Shown in pieces: positions 25,358 through 35,523 of a DNA stretch of 64,000 nucleotides. This DNA comes from Arthrobacter echini. Lineage in GTDB: Bacteria; Actinomycetota; Actinomycetes; Actinomycetales; Micrococcaceae. Under the pieces are notes generated by a model. It did no database searches. It was given only the letters and a program-made list of their open reading frames with translations, and had not been told where the DNA came from. The position numbers and the translations under genes are program-made. Numbering within the stretch: the stretch's first letter is position 1; each line of letters opens with the position of its first letter. The stretch lies in contig NZ_SSWH01000003.1 in assembly GCF_004803505.1 (NCBI RefSeq), forward strand, positions 186,001-250,000, given 5' to 3'.

Positions 25358-26002
25358 GTGAAAGATCTGACCGTGTTCATCCTCGACGACCACGAGCTGG
25401 TCCGTCTCGGCTTGCGCGAGCTCCTGGAGACCGAGGGGTGCGTGATCGTCGGTGAGTCAGGTTCGGCCGATGAGGCCTCCAGACGTATCCCGGCCCTGGC
25501 ACCCGACATCTCGATCCTCGACGCACGCCTGCCGGACGGGTCCGGCATCGAGGTCTGCCGGGACGTGCGGTCCGTCGATCCCTCGCTCGTCTGCGTGATC
25601 CTGACCAGCTACGACGACGATCAGGCGCTCCGCGGCGCTGTGCTCGCGGGTGCCTCCGGGTACATCCTCAAGGAGATCCTCGGCTCCGACCTCGTGGGGA
25701 AGGTGCGCAGGGCCGCTGCCGGAGAATCGCTCTTCGAACCGGGGTTGAAGGATCGCATCGTCGAGGGCATGTTCGACGCGCCGGTCGAAGACGTTCGTCT
25801 TGCCGGGCTGACGACACAGGAGAAGAAGGTCATTGCACTCATCGGTGACGGCCTCACGAACAGGGAGATCGGGACCGCACTGTTCCTCGCGGAGAAGACG
25901 GTGAAGAACTACGTGTCCTCCATTCTGGCGAAACTCGGTTTCCAGAGCCGTACCCAGGCGGCCGTCTACATCTCGCGACCGCCCTCGCCGGGTTCCCACT
26001 AG
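25358..26002 (+). CDS. NarL/DevR-type response regulator
   Basis: 214 residues, the size of mycobacterial DosR. The receiver domain starts at once (TVFILDDHELVRLGLRELL) with acidic D10-D11, phospho-acceptor D55 (ISILDARLPDG), T83 and K105. The C-terminal LuxR-type HTH is LTTQEKKVIALIGDGLTNRE and AEKTVKNYVSSILAKLG. GTG 25358, with GAGGA 10 bases upstream, is chosen because the receiver begins right there; ATG 25322 is a longer alternative with a poorly spaced site. Likely partner of the kinase encoded convergently at 25999. Confidence 0.93.
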   Translation: MKDLTVFILDDHELVRLGLRELLETEGCVIVGESGSADEASRRIPALAPDISILDARLPDGSGIEVCRDVRSVDPSLVCVILTSYDDDQALRGAVLAGASGYILKEILGSDLVGKVRRAAAGESLFEPGLKDRIVEGMFDAPVEDVRLAGLTTQEKKVIALIGDGLTNREIGTALFLAEKTVKNYVSSILAKLGFQSRTQAAVYISRPPSPGSH

Positions 26003-27660
26003 AGGCCGAGCGGCACCGTGAGGACGACGACGGTCCCCTGTCCCGGTGTACTCGAGATGTTCAGGACGCCTCCGCTCAGCTCTGCCCGATGCCTCATGTT
26101 CGCCAGACCGCCCGTGGACGGAGCCTGCTCGAACCCGCGCCCGTCATCGGTGATCGTCAGCTCGAGGCGGTCCCTCGTCGCCTGGAGCGCGACGGTGACC
26201 GACGACGCATCCGCATGACGCAGTGCGTTGGACAGGCCCTCGATGAGGATCGCCCGGACGTGAGCGGCGAGGGCCTGCTCGACGACGGCGTCCAATGGGC
26301 CGGAGAGCTGCACGACCGGTTCGAGCTCGTGGCCGTCGAAGACCTCCGCGACCAGAGCGAAGATGCTCGACGTGAACGTCGGCGTGATCTGCGGGACCGA
26401 CCGCAAGGAGTAGATGGTGTCCCGCAGTTCCCTGATCGTCGAATCGAGCTCGCTCGTCACTGCGGTGATCCGGTTCAGGGGCTCACTGTCGGTGAGGAAC
26501 TTGCGCAGGCCCTGGATACTGAGCCCGGCAGCGAAGAGGCGCTGGATGACCAGGTCGTGCAGGTCCCGGGCAATCCGGTCGCGGTCCCCGAAGACCGCCT
26601 GCTGTTCCCGACGGCGGTGCGCTCCGAGAAGCTCGAGTGCCAGTGACACATGCGAGGTGAAGGATTGCATCATCTCGTGGTCCACGGCAGAGAACGGCGG
26701 AGCTGCAGCCGAACGGCCGATCAGCAGGAACTGACGGTCCTCCGTGCCGGAGAGCATGGTGCACATGAGTGTGTCGATCACCCCCGGCGGGGCTCCGGGC
26801 AGCAGACGTGCCGCGTCCGCCGCGGTGAGCAGGAGTGGCTCGGAGGCAGCGGACAGGTCCTCGAGGAGGGAAGCTTCCGCCCCCGATCGCCCGACGAACG
26901 CGTCCGCATGCTCGCCCTCCGCGGCTTCACAGATCACTCCACGGTCATGACCGAAGTCACGCAGCACCACGGCGACATTGCTGTGTGATGCGTACAGGGC
27001 GTGACGCGTCAGGACGCCGAAGTCGTTGCGTGCTGCATCGTCCTGTTCCAGCAGCTCTCGAGCAGCATTCAGCCCTCCTTCCAGCCATCGGGTCCTGCGT
27101 GTCGCGTCGTCGAACAGGCGGGAATTCTCGATCGCGACACCGGCTGCGGCCGCGAGCGCCACGAGGAGCTGCTCGTCGGTCGCTGAGAAGTCCTCGCCTC
27201 CGTTCTTCTCGGTGAGGTACAGATTGCCAAAGACCTTGCCATGAATACGGATGGGTACGCCCAGGAATGACGTCATCCGGGGGTGGTGGGCCGGAAAGCC
27301 CACGGAGCGGGGGTGTTCCCGGAGATCGTGGAGACGCAGCGGCCGCGGGTCGGTGATGAGCAGACCCAGGACACCATGGCCCTCCGGAAGCGATCCGATC
27401 CGCCGCGCCGCGTCGTCGTCGAGTCCGACGACGACGAACTGGCTGAGCTTGCGGTCAGGACCCACGACCCCCAGCGCACCGAAGCGGGCGTCGACGAGTT
27501 GGCAGGCCGCCGTCGTCACGCGCTCGAGAACGGTATCGAGGTCCATGTCCTCGGCCATGGCGCCGAAGGCATCCAGCAGGCTGCCGATACCCGCAGTATT
27601 CGCCGCGTCCGAGCCCCCCAGTGGCGGGACCCCGCTCGGCTGCTCTGCTGGTGATACCAC
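25999..27660 (-). CDS. DevS/DosS-type GAF-GAF sensor histidine kinase
   Basis: 553 residues, cytosolic: GAF-A about 27-180, GAF-B about 195-345, HisKA_3 with H368 (IARDLHDLVIQRLF), HATPase with SNALRHA (477-483) and DDGRGF (505-510). GAF-A contains GFPAHHPRMTSFLGVPIRIH, the stretch that in mycobacterial DosS carries the haem-ligating His, so a gas- or redox-sensing haem is likely (inference). GTG 27660 with GGAG 6 bases upstream is used; longer frames run into the divergent gene. Its stop shares CTAG with the response regulator's stop. Confidence 0.92.
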   Translation of the reverse strand: MVSPAEQPSGVPPLGGSDAANTAGIGSLLDAFGAMAEDMDLDTVLERVTTAACQLVDARFGALGVVGPDRKLSQFVVVGLDDDAARRIGSLPEGHGVLGLLITDPRPLRLHDLREHPRSVGFPAHHPRMTSFLGVPIRIHGKVFGNLYLTEKNGGEDFSATDEQLLVALAAAAGVAIENSRLFDDATRRTRWLEGGLNAARELLEQDDAARNDFGVLTRHALYASHSNVAVVLRDFGHDRGVICEAAEGEHADAFVGRSGAEASLLEDLSAASEPLLLTAADAARLLPGAPPGVIDTLMCTMLSGTEDRQFLLIGRSAAAPPFSAVDHEMMQSFTSHVSLALELLGAHRRREQQAVFGDRDRIARDLHDLVIQRLFAAGLSIQGLRKFLTDSEPLNRITAVTSELDSTIRELRDTIYSLRSVPQITPTFTSSIFALVAEVFDGHELEPVVQLSGPLDAVVEQALAAHVRAILIEGLSNALRHADASSVTVALQATRDRLELTITDDGRGFEQAPSTGGLANMRHRAELSGGVLNISSTPGQGTVVVLTVPLGL

Positions 27661-27685
27661 TCGATGCTCCAAAGGTGTCCTGATT

Positions 27686-27701
27686 AGGGTCTGAAGGCCC
27701 T
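27686..27701. promoter_or_regulatory. DevR/DosR-like box between kinase and flavin-protein genes
   Basis: AGGGTCTGAAGGCCCT, a near-palindrome within two mismatches of AGGGCCnnAAGTCCC. It lies in the 75-base gap between the divergent kinase (27660) and PNPOx-like (27736) genes. A second perfect palindrome, GTTGCC-CC-GGCAAC (27703-27716), follows it directly. Confidence 0.5.
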
Positions 27702-27735
27702 GGTTGCCCCGGCAACACTGCCATAATCTCACGCT

Positions 27736-28203
27736 ATGGACACTCAATCGACTTCCACCAGAATCCTCTCCGCCAACGAGTGCTGGGCGCTGCTGCGGAC
27801 CGTACCCTTCGGCCGACTGGCCCTGTGTCCGGACGGTCGGCCCGAGATCTTCCCCATCAACGCGGTGGTGGACCACGGGAGCATCGTCTACCGGACGTCC
27901 GAAGGCACAAAGTCGGCCGCAGCGGAGAAGGCTGCGGCGGCCTTCGAGGCGGATGGACGCCTCGCACCGGGAAGCATGGACTGGGTGGAGCAGGACATGA
28001 TGTGGAGCGTGGTCCTGAAGGGACGCACCTCCACCATCGCCGTCACGGCGGAACTCCTGGCCACCGTCCAGCTGCCCCTCCATCCCTGGGAGAGCGGTAG
28101 GAAGGACCGGTTCATGCGGCTCAGTCCTGATGCGATCAGCGGCCGCGCGTTCGTGCCGATCGTCGCGGGTGCCGCCGCCTCGTCGGATACGGGGCGGTCA
28201 TGA
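27736..28203 (+). CDS. pyridoxamine 5'-phosphate oxidase family protein (1)
   Basis: 155 residues with the split-barrel flavin/F420-binding fold of PNPOx-like proteins: LSANECWALLRTVPFGRLAL, PEIFPINAVVDHGSIVYRTS and a C-terminal strand SGRAFVPIV. Such proteins bind FMN or F420 and occur in the mycobacterial DosR regulon, where most have unknown substrates. It is the first gene of a two-gene plus-strand unit with a DevR-like box immediately upstream. It overlaps the next gene by 4 bases. Confidence 0.86.
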   Translation: MDTQSTSTRILSANECWALLRTVPFGRLALCPDGRPEIFPINAVVDHGSIVYRTSEGTKSAAAEKAAAAFEADGRLAPGSMDWVEQDMMWSVVLKGRTSTIAVTAELLATVQLPLHPWESGRKDRFMRLSPDAISGRAFVPIVAGAAASSDTGRS

Positions 28204-28649
28204 CGTCGACGACGAACAACGACGCCTATTGGGACACCCCCGGCGCTCTGCGAGCCTCCGACGCGCTCACACCCTCGGAGTGCTGGGCACTGGCGACCAC
28301 CCAGTCCACGGGCCGGTTGGGCTTCTTCCGCGAGGGTCTGCTCGACATCTTCCCCGTCAGCTATCTGGTCCTCGACGAGCGGCTGTACTTCCGCACCTCT
28401 CCCGACGGCGTCATCGCCACCAGCGATCTCAGCAGAGTCGCCTTCCAGGTCGATCAGGTGAACCAGCAAGCCCGCACCGGATGGAGCGTCCTCGCGAACG
28501 GGCCCGCGACGCCGGTCGAGGACGAGGCACTCCTGACCAGGCTCTGGGGCAGGACCATGGATGAACCGTTGGCGCCTGGCCGGCGGGACCGCTTCTACAG
28601 CCTGGCACCCGTCCGGCTGCGCGGACGCCGGGTGGGCACCGCGCGCTGA
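28200..28649 (+). CDS. pyridoxamine 5'-phosphate oxidase family protein (2)
   Basis: 149 residues, a paralogue of the preceding gene: LTPSECWALATTQSTGRLGF, DIFPVSYLVLDERLYFRTSP, FQVDQVNQQARTGWSVLANG. The last matches the family's middle strands, where the flavin phosphate usually binds. The ATG overlaps the upstream stop (ATGA), indicating coupled translation and perhaps a heterodimer. It converges on nrdF with a 20-base gap. Confidence 0.86.
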   Translation: MTSTTNNDAYWDTPGALRASDALTPSECWALATTQSTGRLGFFREGLLDIFPVSYLVLDERLYFRTSPDGVIATSDLSRVAFQVDQVNQQARTGWSVLANGPATPVEDEALLTRLWGRTMDEPLAPGRRDRFYSLAPVRLRGRRVGTAR

Positions 28650-28669
28650 GGCAGGGTTGCTGGCTTCTG

Positions 28670-29719
<1,050 letters not shown>

Positions 29720-29727
29720 TCAGTTGC

Positions 29728-31887
29728 CTAAAGCATGCAGCTGACGCAACCCTCCACCTCCGTCCCTTCCAGCGCGAGCTGGCGGAGACGGATGTAGTAG
29801 ATGGTCTTGATGCCCTTGCGCCAGGCATAGATCTGGGCCTTGTTGATCTCGCGCGTGGTCGCCGTGTCCTTGAAGAACAGCGTCAGCGAGAGTCCCTGGT
29901 CCACGTGCTGCGTGGCGGCGGCATAGGTGTCGATGATCTTCTCGAACCCGATCTCGTACGCATCCTGGTAGTACTCCAGATTGTCGTTGGTCAGGTACGG
30001 CGCCGGGTAGTACACGCGGCCGATCTTGCCTTCCTTGCGGATCTCGATCTTCGAGGCGACCGGGTGGATGGACGACGTCGAGTTGTTGATGTACGAGATG
30101 GATCCGGTCGGCGGAACGGCCTGCAGATTCTGGTTGTAGATGCCGTGCTCCATGACGGAGGCCTTCAGCGCACGCCAGTCCTCCTGCGTGGGGATGTGCA
30201 TGTCGGCGAACAGTTCACGCACGCGTGCCGTCGCCGGTTCCCAGATCTGGTCGGTGTACTTGTCGAAGAACTCGCCGCTGGCGTACTTGGACCTCTCGAA
30301 ACCCGCGAAGGTGGTGCCGGTCTCGATGGCCATCAGATTCGACGCCCGGATGCAGTGGTACACCACGGAGTAGAAGTAGATGTTCGTGAAGTCGAGCCCT
30401 TCCTCCGAACCGTAGTGGACGCGCTCCCGGGCCAGATAGCCGTGCAGGTTCATCTGCCCGAGACCGATGGCGTGCGAGGCGTCGTTGCCCTTGGCGATCG
30501 AGGGCACCGAATTGATGTGGCTCATGTCCGAGACGGCCGAGAGGGTGCGGATGGAGGTCTCGATGGTCCGGCCGAAGTCCGGTGAGTCCATGGTCTTCGC
30601 GATGTTCAGCGACCCGAGGTTGCACGAGATGTCCTTGCCCGTGTTCTCGTAGGACAGGTCCTCGTTGTACGTGGTGGGCTCGGAGACCTGGAGGATCTCG
30701 GAGCACAGGTTGCTCATGATGATCTTGCCGTCGATCGGGTTCGCCCGGTTCACGGTGTCCTCGAACATGATGTACGGGTACCCGGACTCGAACTGGATCT
30801 CGGCGAGGGTCTGGAAGAACTCGCGTGCCTTGATCTTGGTCTTCTTGATGCGGGCGTCGTCCACCATCTCGTAGTACTTCTCGGTGACCGAGACGTCCGA
30901 GAACGGCATGCCGTACACCTTTTCGACATCGAACGGCGAGAACAGGTACATGTCCTCGTCGCGCTTGGCGAGTTCGAAGGTGATGTCCGGGACGACGACG
31001 CCGAGGGACAGCGTCTTGATGCGGATCTTCTCGTCGGCGTTCTCGCGCTTGGTGTCCAGGAAGCGATTGATGTCGGGGTGGTGCGCGTGCAGGTACACCG
31101 CTCCCGCGCCCTGGCGGGCGCCGAGCTGGTTGGCGTAGGAGAAGCTGTCCTCGAGGAGCTTCATCACGGGGATGACACCGGAGGACTGGTTCTCGATCTG
31201 CTTGATCGGAGCGCCGACCTCGCGGATGTTGGTGAGGGCGAACGCGACGCCGCCGCCACGCTTGGAGAGCTGGAGCGCCGAGTTGATGGAGCGCCCGATC
31301 GACTCCATGTTGTCCTCGATGCGGAGCAGGAAGCAGGAGACCAGCTCACCGCGCTGGCGCTTGCCGGCGTTGAGGAAGGTCGGGGTTGCCGGCTGGAAGC
31401 GGCCTTCGATGATCTCCTCGACGATCTGCTCGGCGAGCTGTTCGTTGCCGCGTGCCAGGTGCAGGGCGACCATGCACACGCGGTCCTCGTAGCGTTCGAG
31501 GTAGCGCTTCCCGTCGAAGGTCTTCAGCGTGTACGAGGTGTAGAACTTGAACGCACCGAGGAAGGTCTCGAAGCGGAACTTCTTGGCGTAGGCACGCTTA
31601 TAGAGGTCCCGCACGAAGTTCATCGTGTACTGGTCGAGTGTCTCGCGCTCGTAGTACTGATTCTTGACGAGGTAGTCCAGCTTCTCCTCGAGATCGTGGA
31701 AGAACACGGTGTTGTTGTTGACGTGCTGCAGGAAGTACTGGTGCGCGGCCTCGCGGTCGGCCTCGAACTGGATCTCGCCGTTCGGCCCGTACAGGTTGAG
31801 CATGGCATTGAGCTCGTGGTACCCCATGTCCTTGAAGCGGTCCACCGTTGCAGCGGGCGCTCCCGTCTCGGTCTCTACAACACTCAT
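29728..31887 (-). CDS. nrdE: class Ib ribonucleotide reductase alpha subunit NrdE
   Basis: 719 residues, the catalytic subunit reducing ribonucleoside diphosphates. Present are the active-site region [12 protein letters not shown] and [12 protein letters not shown], the loop [15 protein letters not shown], the Tyr radical relay near the C-terminus and the terminal CVSCML redox pair re-reduced by NrdH. There is no ATP-cone at the N-terminus, as expected for class Ib. Start ATG 31887 overlaps the nrdI stop by 4 bases. Confidence 0.98.
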   Translation of the reverse strand: MSVVETETGAPAATVDRFKDMGYHELNAMLNLYGPNGEIQFEADREAAHQYFLQHVNNNTVFFHDLEEKLDYLVKNQYYERETLDQYTMNFVRDLYKRAYAKKFRFETFLGAFKFYTSYTLKTFDGKRYLERYEDRVCMVALHLARGNEQLAEQIVEEIIEGRFQPATPTFLNAGKRQRGELVSCFLLRIEDNMESIGRSINSALQLSKRGGGVAFALTNIREVGAPIKQIENQSSGVIPVMKLLEDSFSYANQLGARQGAGAVYLHAHHPDINRFLDTKRENADEKIRIKTLSLGVVVPDITFELAKRDEDMYLFSPFDVEKVYGMPFSDVSVTEKYYEMVDDARIKKTKIKAREFFQTLAEIQFESGYPYIMFEDTVNRANPIDGKIIMSNLCSEILQVSEPTTYNEDLSYENTGKDISCNLGSLNIAKTMDSPDFGRTIETSIRTLSAVSDMSHINSVPSIAKGNDASHAIGLGQMNLHGYLARERVHYGSEEGLDFTNIYFYSVVYHCIRASNLMAIETGTTFAGFERSKYASGEFFDKYTDQIWEPATARVRELFADMHIPTQEDWRALKASVMEHGIYNQNLQAVPPTGSISYINNSTSSIHPVASKIEIRKEGKIGRVYYPAPYLTNDNLEYYQDAYEIGFEKIIDTYAAATQHVDQGLSLTLFFKDTATTREINKAQIYAWRKGIKTIYYIRLRQLALEGTEVEGCVSCML

Positions 31888-32357
31888 GTCCAGAACTCTT
31901 CCAATCCGTTGATTACTCGGTCCACGTCCTCGGACGTGCCCATGACTTCAAATTTGTACAGCACGGGAACAGCGCATTTCGCGGCGACGATGTCTGCCGC
32001 CAGGCAGTAGGTTTCCCCGAAGTTGGTGTTGCCGGCACCGATGACTCCCCTCAGGAGGCTCCGGTTCTGCTCGTTGTTCAGGAATTTCACGACCTGGCGC
32101 GGCACTGCGCGCTCGCCCGCGATCCCGCCGTATGTCGGTAGCACGAGCACGTAGGGCCGCGTGGCCCGCAGGGTCGGCTCCCTGGTCAGCAGCGGCATGC
32201 GCGCCGACTCGATGCCCAGCTTCCCGACGAAGCGATGTGTGTTGTCGGAGACCGACGAGAAGTAGATCAGCGGTGCCTCCGTGAAGGCACCGTCCGTCGT
32301 GTCGGTATCACCCGACACACCGGTGGCGCTTCGCTCATCCATCCTGATTCCAGTCAT
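31884..32357 (-). CDS. nrdI: flavodoxin-like NrdI
   Basis: 157 residues; the FMN protein that supplies oxidant for assembling the Mn2-tyrosyl cofactor of NrdF. Family motifs: [17 protein letters not shown] at the phosphate loop, [20 protein letters not shown], and [19 protein letters not shown]. The first 28 residues are an unstructured extension. ATG 32357 has GGAG 5 bases upstream. Stop overlaps nrdE. Confidence 0.95.
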   Translation of the reverse strand: MTGIRMDERSATGVSGDTDTTDGAFTEAPLIYFSSVSDNTHRFVGKLGIESARMPLLTREPTLRATRPYVLVLPTYGGIAGERAVPRQVVKFLNNEQNRSLLRGVIGAGNTNFGETYCLAADIVAAKCAVPVLYKFEVMGTSEDVDRVINGLEEFWT

Positions 32358-32430
32358 CCTGACTCCGATCTCGACGGTGCTGCGTCGGTGTTGCGGCGGT
32401 GCTGCTTCGCTGGTTCCCCGGAGCTACGGC

Positions 32431-32676
32431 TCAGGCGACCGAGCTGACGGCGGAGTCCGCGATCGACTGGATCTTGTCGGGGCGGAACCCCGACCAGTGG
32501 TCGTTGTCCGTGATGACGACGGGTGCCTGCAGGTAGCCCATAGAGCGCAGTCGGTCGAGTGCCGCGGGATCCTGCGTGATGTCGACGCTCTGGTAGGCGA
32601 TGCCCTTCTTGTCCAGCGCCCGGTAGGTGGCATTGCACTGCACGCAGGCCGGCTTCGTGTACACCGTGACTGTCAT
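32431..32676 (-). CDS. nrdH: glutaredoxin-like electron donor NrdH
   Basis: 81 residues, thioredoxin fold with the active-site CVQC at residues 11-14 (VYTKPACVQCNATYRALDKK) and the NrdH signature WSGFRPDKI near the C-terminus. It reduces NrdE using thioredoxin reductase. ATG 32676 with AGGGG upstream; the longer open frame is leader. First gene of the nrdHIEF operon, with the NrdR-like boxes about 180 bases upstream. Confidence 0.97.
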   Translation of the reverse strand: MTVTVYTKPACVQCNATYRALDKKGIAYQSVDITQDPAALDRLRSMGYLQAPVVITDNDHWSGFRPDKIQSIADSAVSSVA

Positions 32677-32854
32677 GTCCTGGTCCCCTTTTCCTCTACT
32701 ACTGGGTTTCTGTCCTGCTCGTGGAATCTGCTGCTGAAGTCTGCTGTGACAGAGGTCCGGCGTCATGGGTGGTGTACGGCGTGAAGGGCGGAAATCCGTC
32801 AATTTCCGGGCCTCCCCGCCTCTGTGCACCCAGCGGCTGCTTCTGCTCTTCGAT

Positions 32855-32899
32855 ACTACATCTAGTGCACGTCGGCGGAACCAACCCCTAGATGATGTA
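32855..32899. promoter_or_regulatory. pair of NrdR-like boxes upstream of nrdH
   Basis: Box 1 at 32855-32870 is ACTACATCTAGTGCAC. Box 2 at 32884-32899 reads TACATCATCTAGGGGT on the minus strand, a weaker match. Both share ATCTAG and sit 29 bases apart, close to three helical turns, as known for NrdR, which represses ribonucleotide reductase genes when deoxynucleotides are ample. A possible minus-strand -10 (TAGTAT) overlaps box 1. Confidence 0.65.
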
Positions 32900-33201
32900 T
32901 TACAAGTATGTCATTTACCCCCGGGGCAGTCCACACGATGTCCACAGATGGAGTGCCCTGCAAAGCCCGCCATCACGCGATTCAACAGCGTGAATGGCGC
33001 CTTCGCCCACACCCTGTGGAGGAGTTCCACCACAGGAAAATTCATCCCGTGTCGCACTTCCTCGGCGTGTCGCCCGAGGCCCGTGCGACCCGCCGACCGA
33101 GGCCGTCGGTTCGTCCATCCCCGACCCCGGGTAGGCTCGACGGAGCCGCGCCACGGCCCCCGTCGGATCGCCGGGCGAACGACGCTGAAGGAGACACACG
33201 A

Positions 33202-34149
33202 GTGGTCAATCCGACTCACCTGCGAACCCTGCTCGAGGTCATCCGCCACGGCTCGTTCAGCGCAGCAGCCACCGGCCTCGGGTACACGGCGTCGGCGGTG
33301 TCGCAGCAGATGTCGGCCCTGGAACGTGACACGGGTACCACTTTGTTCACCCGCGCCGCCCGAAGCGCCATCCCGACCGACGCCGCATTCACGCTGTCCC
33401 GGCACGCCGCGAAGGTCCTGACCGACATCGACGCACTGCTCGCATCGACGTCCCGTACGCACTCGGGGACCACGCAGGAACTCCGGCTCGGCATCTTCCC
33501 GAGCCTTGCGACCTTCGCGCTCCCCCGCCTCCTGCGCCTGGCGGAATGGCAGCGCCTGGACATCTCGCTCCGCTTGTTCGTCGGCGAGCCCGCCCACACC
33601 ATCCAGGGTCTGCGCACCGGAGGTGATCTCGATCTCGCTCTCGTCTACCAGGTCGGCCAGGCCGGGCTCGCGTGGCCGTCGACACTGAGCCGCGAGTGGA
33701 TCGGCGACGACGATTTCCGCGTCGTCCTGCCCGCGAGCTGGGGCATCCGCAGCGGATCCCGGGTGCGAGCGGACCAGCTCGCCGACATGCCCTGGATCAT
33801 GCACCATCCTGGGACGGCTGACGCGACGGTGATCGAACGGCTCTTCGCGAGCTGCAACCTCCATCCCCGCATCTCCGCCTACTGCGACGACTTCAACGCC
33901 AGCCTCGAACTCGTGTCCGCCGGACTGGGCGCAGCCCTCGTCCCAGAACTGGCCATGGTGAACCGGCCCGAGGGCATCGTGACCCTGGATGTCCCCGAGA
34001 TCCGCCTGGCCCGCAGCATCTTCGCGCTGAGAACGGGCGACGCCGACGACGCGCATGTCCGGCTCTTCATGGACCAGCTGGCCGACATCCTGCGCAGCCG
34101 GAGCATAGGGCCACGACATACCGCCGCACCGGACACCGCCACACAGTAG
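33202..34149 (+). CDS. LysR-type transcriptional regulator
   Basis: 315 residues. The N-terminal winged HTH is LRTLLEVIRHGSFSAAATGL, YTASAVSQQMSALERDTGT and LFTRAARSAIPTDA. The effector-binding domain, from about 90, has the periplasmic-binding-protein pattern (LRLGIFPSLATFALPRLL). GTG 33202 with AAGGAG 8 bases upstream is clear; a frame 98 codons longer is not. Divergent from nrdH across 525 bases that contain the NrdR boxes. Target genes and inducer unknown. Confidence 0.93.
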   Translation: MVNPTHLRTLLEVIRHGSFSAAATGLGYTASAVSQQMSALERDTGTTLFTRAARSAIPTDAAFTLSRHAAKVLTDIDALLASTSRTHSGTTQELRLGIFPSLATFALPRLLRLAEWQRLDISLRLFVGEPAHTIQGLRTGGDLDLALVYQVGQAGLAWPSTLSREWIGDDDFRVVLPASWGIRSGSRVRADQLADMPWIMHHPGTADATVIERLFASCNLHPRISAYCDDFNASLELVSAGLGAALVPELAMVNRPEGIVTLDVPEIRLARSIFALRTGDADDAHVRLFMDQLADILRSRSIGPRHTAAPDTATQ

Positions 34150-34282
34150 GGTAGCGGCGCACGACAGGACACCGGCGCGCCGCCGTCTGCCCTGCGGACG
34201 ACGAGCGCGGCAGCGAGCCCTCCGGGCGCCTCAGCGGTGCTCTGCCTGCCCGGTCAGCCTGTCGGATCTGCTACGAGCCGGG

Positions 34283-35422
34283 TCAGCGGGTGCGCTCGGA
34301 GGTACCCGCCGGGCGCGAGCCACTGCGGATGACTCCCATTCTCTCCAGCTCCGCCGACATCCCGGCGCCGTCCGGTGCGTAGATCCACGGTATTCCCGGT
34401 GTCGGCCGGACACCGGACTTCGAGCGGCCTCCGGCCAGCACCGCCTCGCCGACCGACAACTGCCGGATGGCGATGGCCCGGACATTCTCCGGGTGGCGCT
34501 GCGCGAACTCCGAGTAGATGGCTTCGTCGTGCTGGCCGTCGTCCCCCACCAGCAGCCACTTCACGTTCGGGTACTCCTCGGCGAGCCGCTCGAGGGAGGA
34601 CCGCTTGTGCTGCTGTCCGCTGCGGAACCAACGGTCGCGGGTGGGCCCCCAGTCGGTGAGGAGTTTGGGTCCTGCAGGATAGAGATTGCGGGAAAGGAAA
34701 CGGGACAGGGCGGGCGCGACGTTCCAGGCACCGGTGGAGAGGTAGAAGACCGGCGCGGAGGGAAGGGTGCGTACGATCCGCTCGTAGAGCACCGCCATCC
34801 CCGGTGTGGGGGTGCGAGCGTGCTCGTCGAGCACGAAGGTGTTCCAGGCAGCCAGGAACGGCCGCGGGAGCGCAGTCACCATGACGGTGTCATCGATGTC
34901 GGACACCACCCCGAAGTCCGCACTGTCGGCCACGATGCGGATCGGCGCCTCCACCGATCGCGAATCGCCCGACCGGAGGGAGACCGTGTGCCACCCTGGA
35001 TCGAGGGAGACCGGAATCCGGGCGTCGACCACTCCCCCGTGGTCGGACCGGACCTCGTGCACGGTGTCTCCGACGCTCACGCTCACGACGGCATCGCCCA
35101 CGGGTGGACTCGTGAAGTTCCGCCACCCCCGGATGCCCTCCTGCAGCGGCCTGAGCGGACCCTCCTCGGGATCGCGGTCGTTGTCCTTCGGATCGCTGAG
35201 GACGACGCGCGCCAGCACCCGTACCCACGACGTCGTCCCGTAGCCCGTGTACCCGATGACCGTCTTGGTTCTCCCGAGGCGCACCGCGCGCCGGGTCTGG
35301 AACCCCAGCCAGGCGTCGTCGAGGCGCAGGGCGATGTTGCTCGCCTCGCTCACGGGAGAGGGAGCTCCGGTGGTGGATCGGAGAGACCTCAGGGACGACG
35401 ACACGGCACGACGAAGACGCAT
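34283..35422 (-). CDS. App1-type phosphatidate phosphatase-like protein (DUF2183)
   Basis: 379 residues. An N-terminal beta-rich domain (VIGYTGYGTTSWVRVLARVV) is joined to a HAD-like DUF2183/App1 catalytic part: VVSDIDDTVMVT is the DxDxT nucleophile motif, FYLSTGAWN the second motif, and WLLVGDDGQHDEAIYSEFA the acidic metal motif. Family members are phosphatidate phosphatases in yeast; the bacterial substrate is unproven. ATG 35422 is preferred over a longer start in low-complexity sequence. Divergent from the HNH gene. Confidence 0.88.
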   Translation of the reverse strand: MRLRRAVSSSLRSLRSTTGAPSPVSEASNIALRLDDAWLGFQTRRAVRLGRTKTVIGYTGYGTTSWVRVLARVVLSDPKDNDRDPEEGPLRPLQEGIRGWRNFTSPPVGDAVVSVSVGDTVHEVRSDHGGVVDARIPVSLDPGWHTVSLRSGDSRSVEAPIRIVADSADFGVVSDIDDTVMVTALPRPFLAAWNTFVLDEHARTPTPGMAVLYERIVRTLPSAPVFYLSTGAWNVAPALSRFLSRNLYPAGPKLLTDWGPTRDRWFRSGQQHKRSSLERLAEEYPNVKWLLVGDDGQHDEAIYSEFAQRHPENVRAIAIRQLSVGEAVLAGGRSKSGVRPTPGIPWIYAPDGAGMSAELERMGVIRSGSRPAGTSERTR

Positions 35423-35523
35423 GATCCCCAGTCTGGCATGCAGCGACGACGGCGACGAGCGGTGCGCCGCTGCTGACGTCCTGGGTGCAGGGTCCTGCCG
35501 GCGAGCGTGGAAGACTCGACCCC

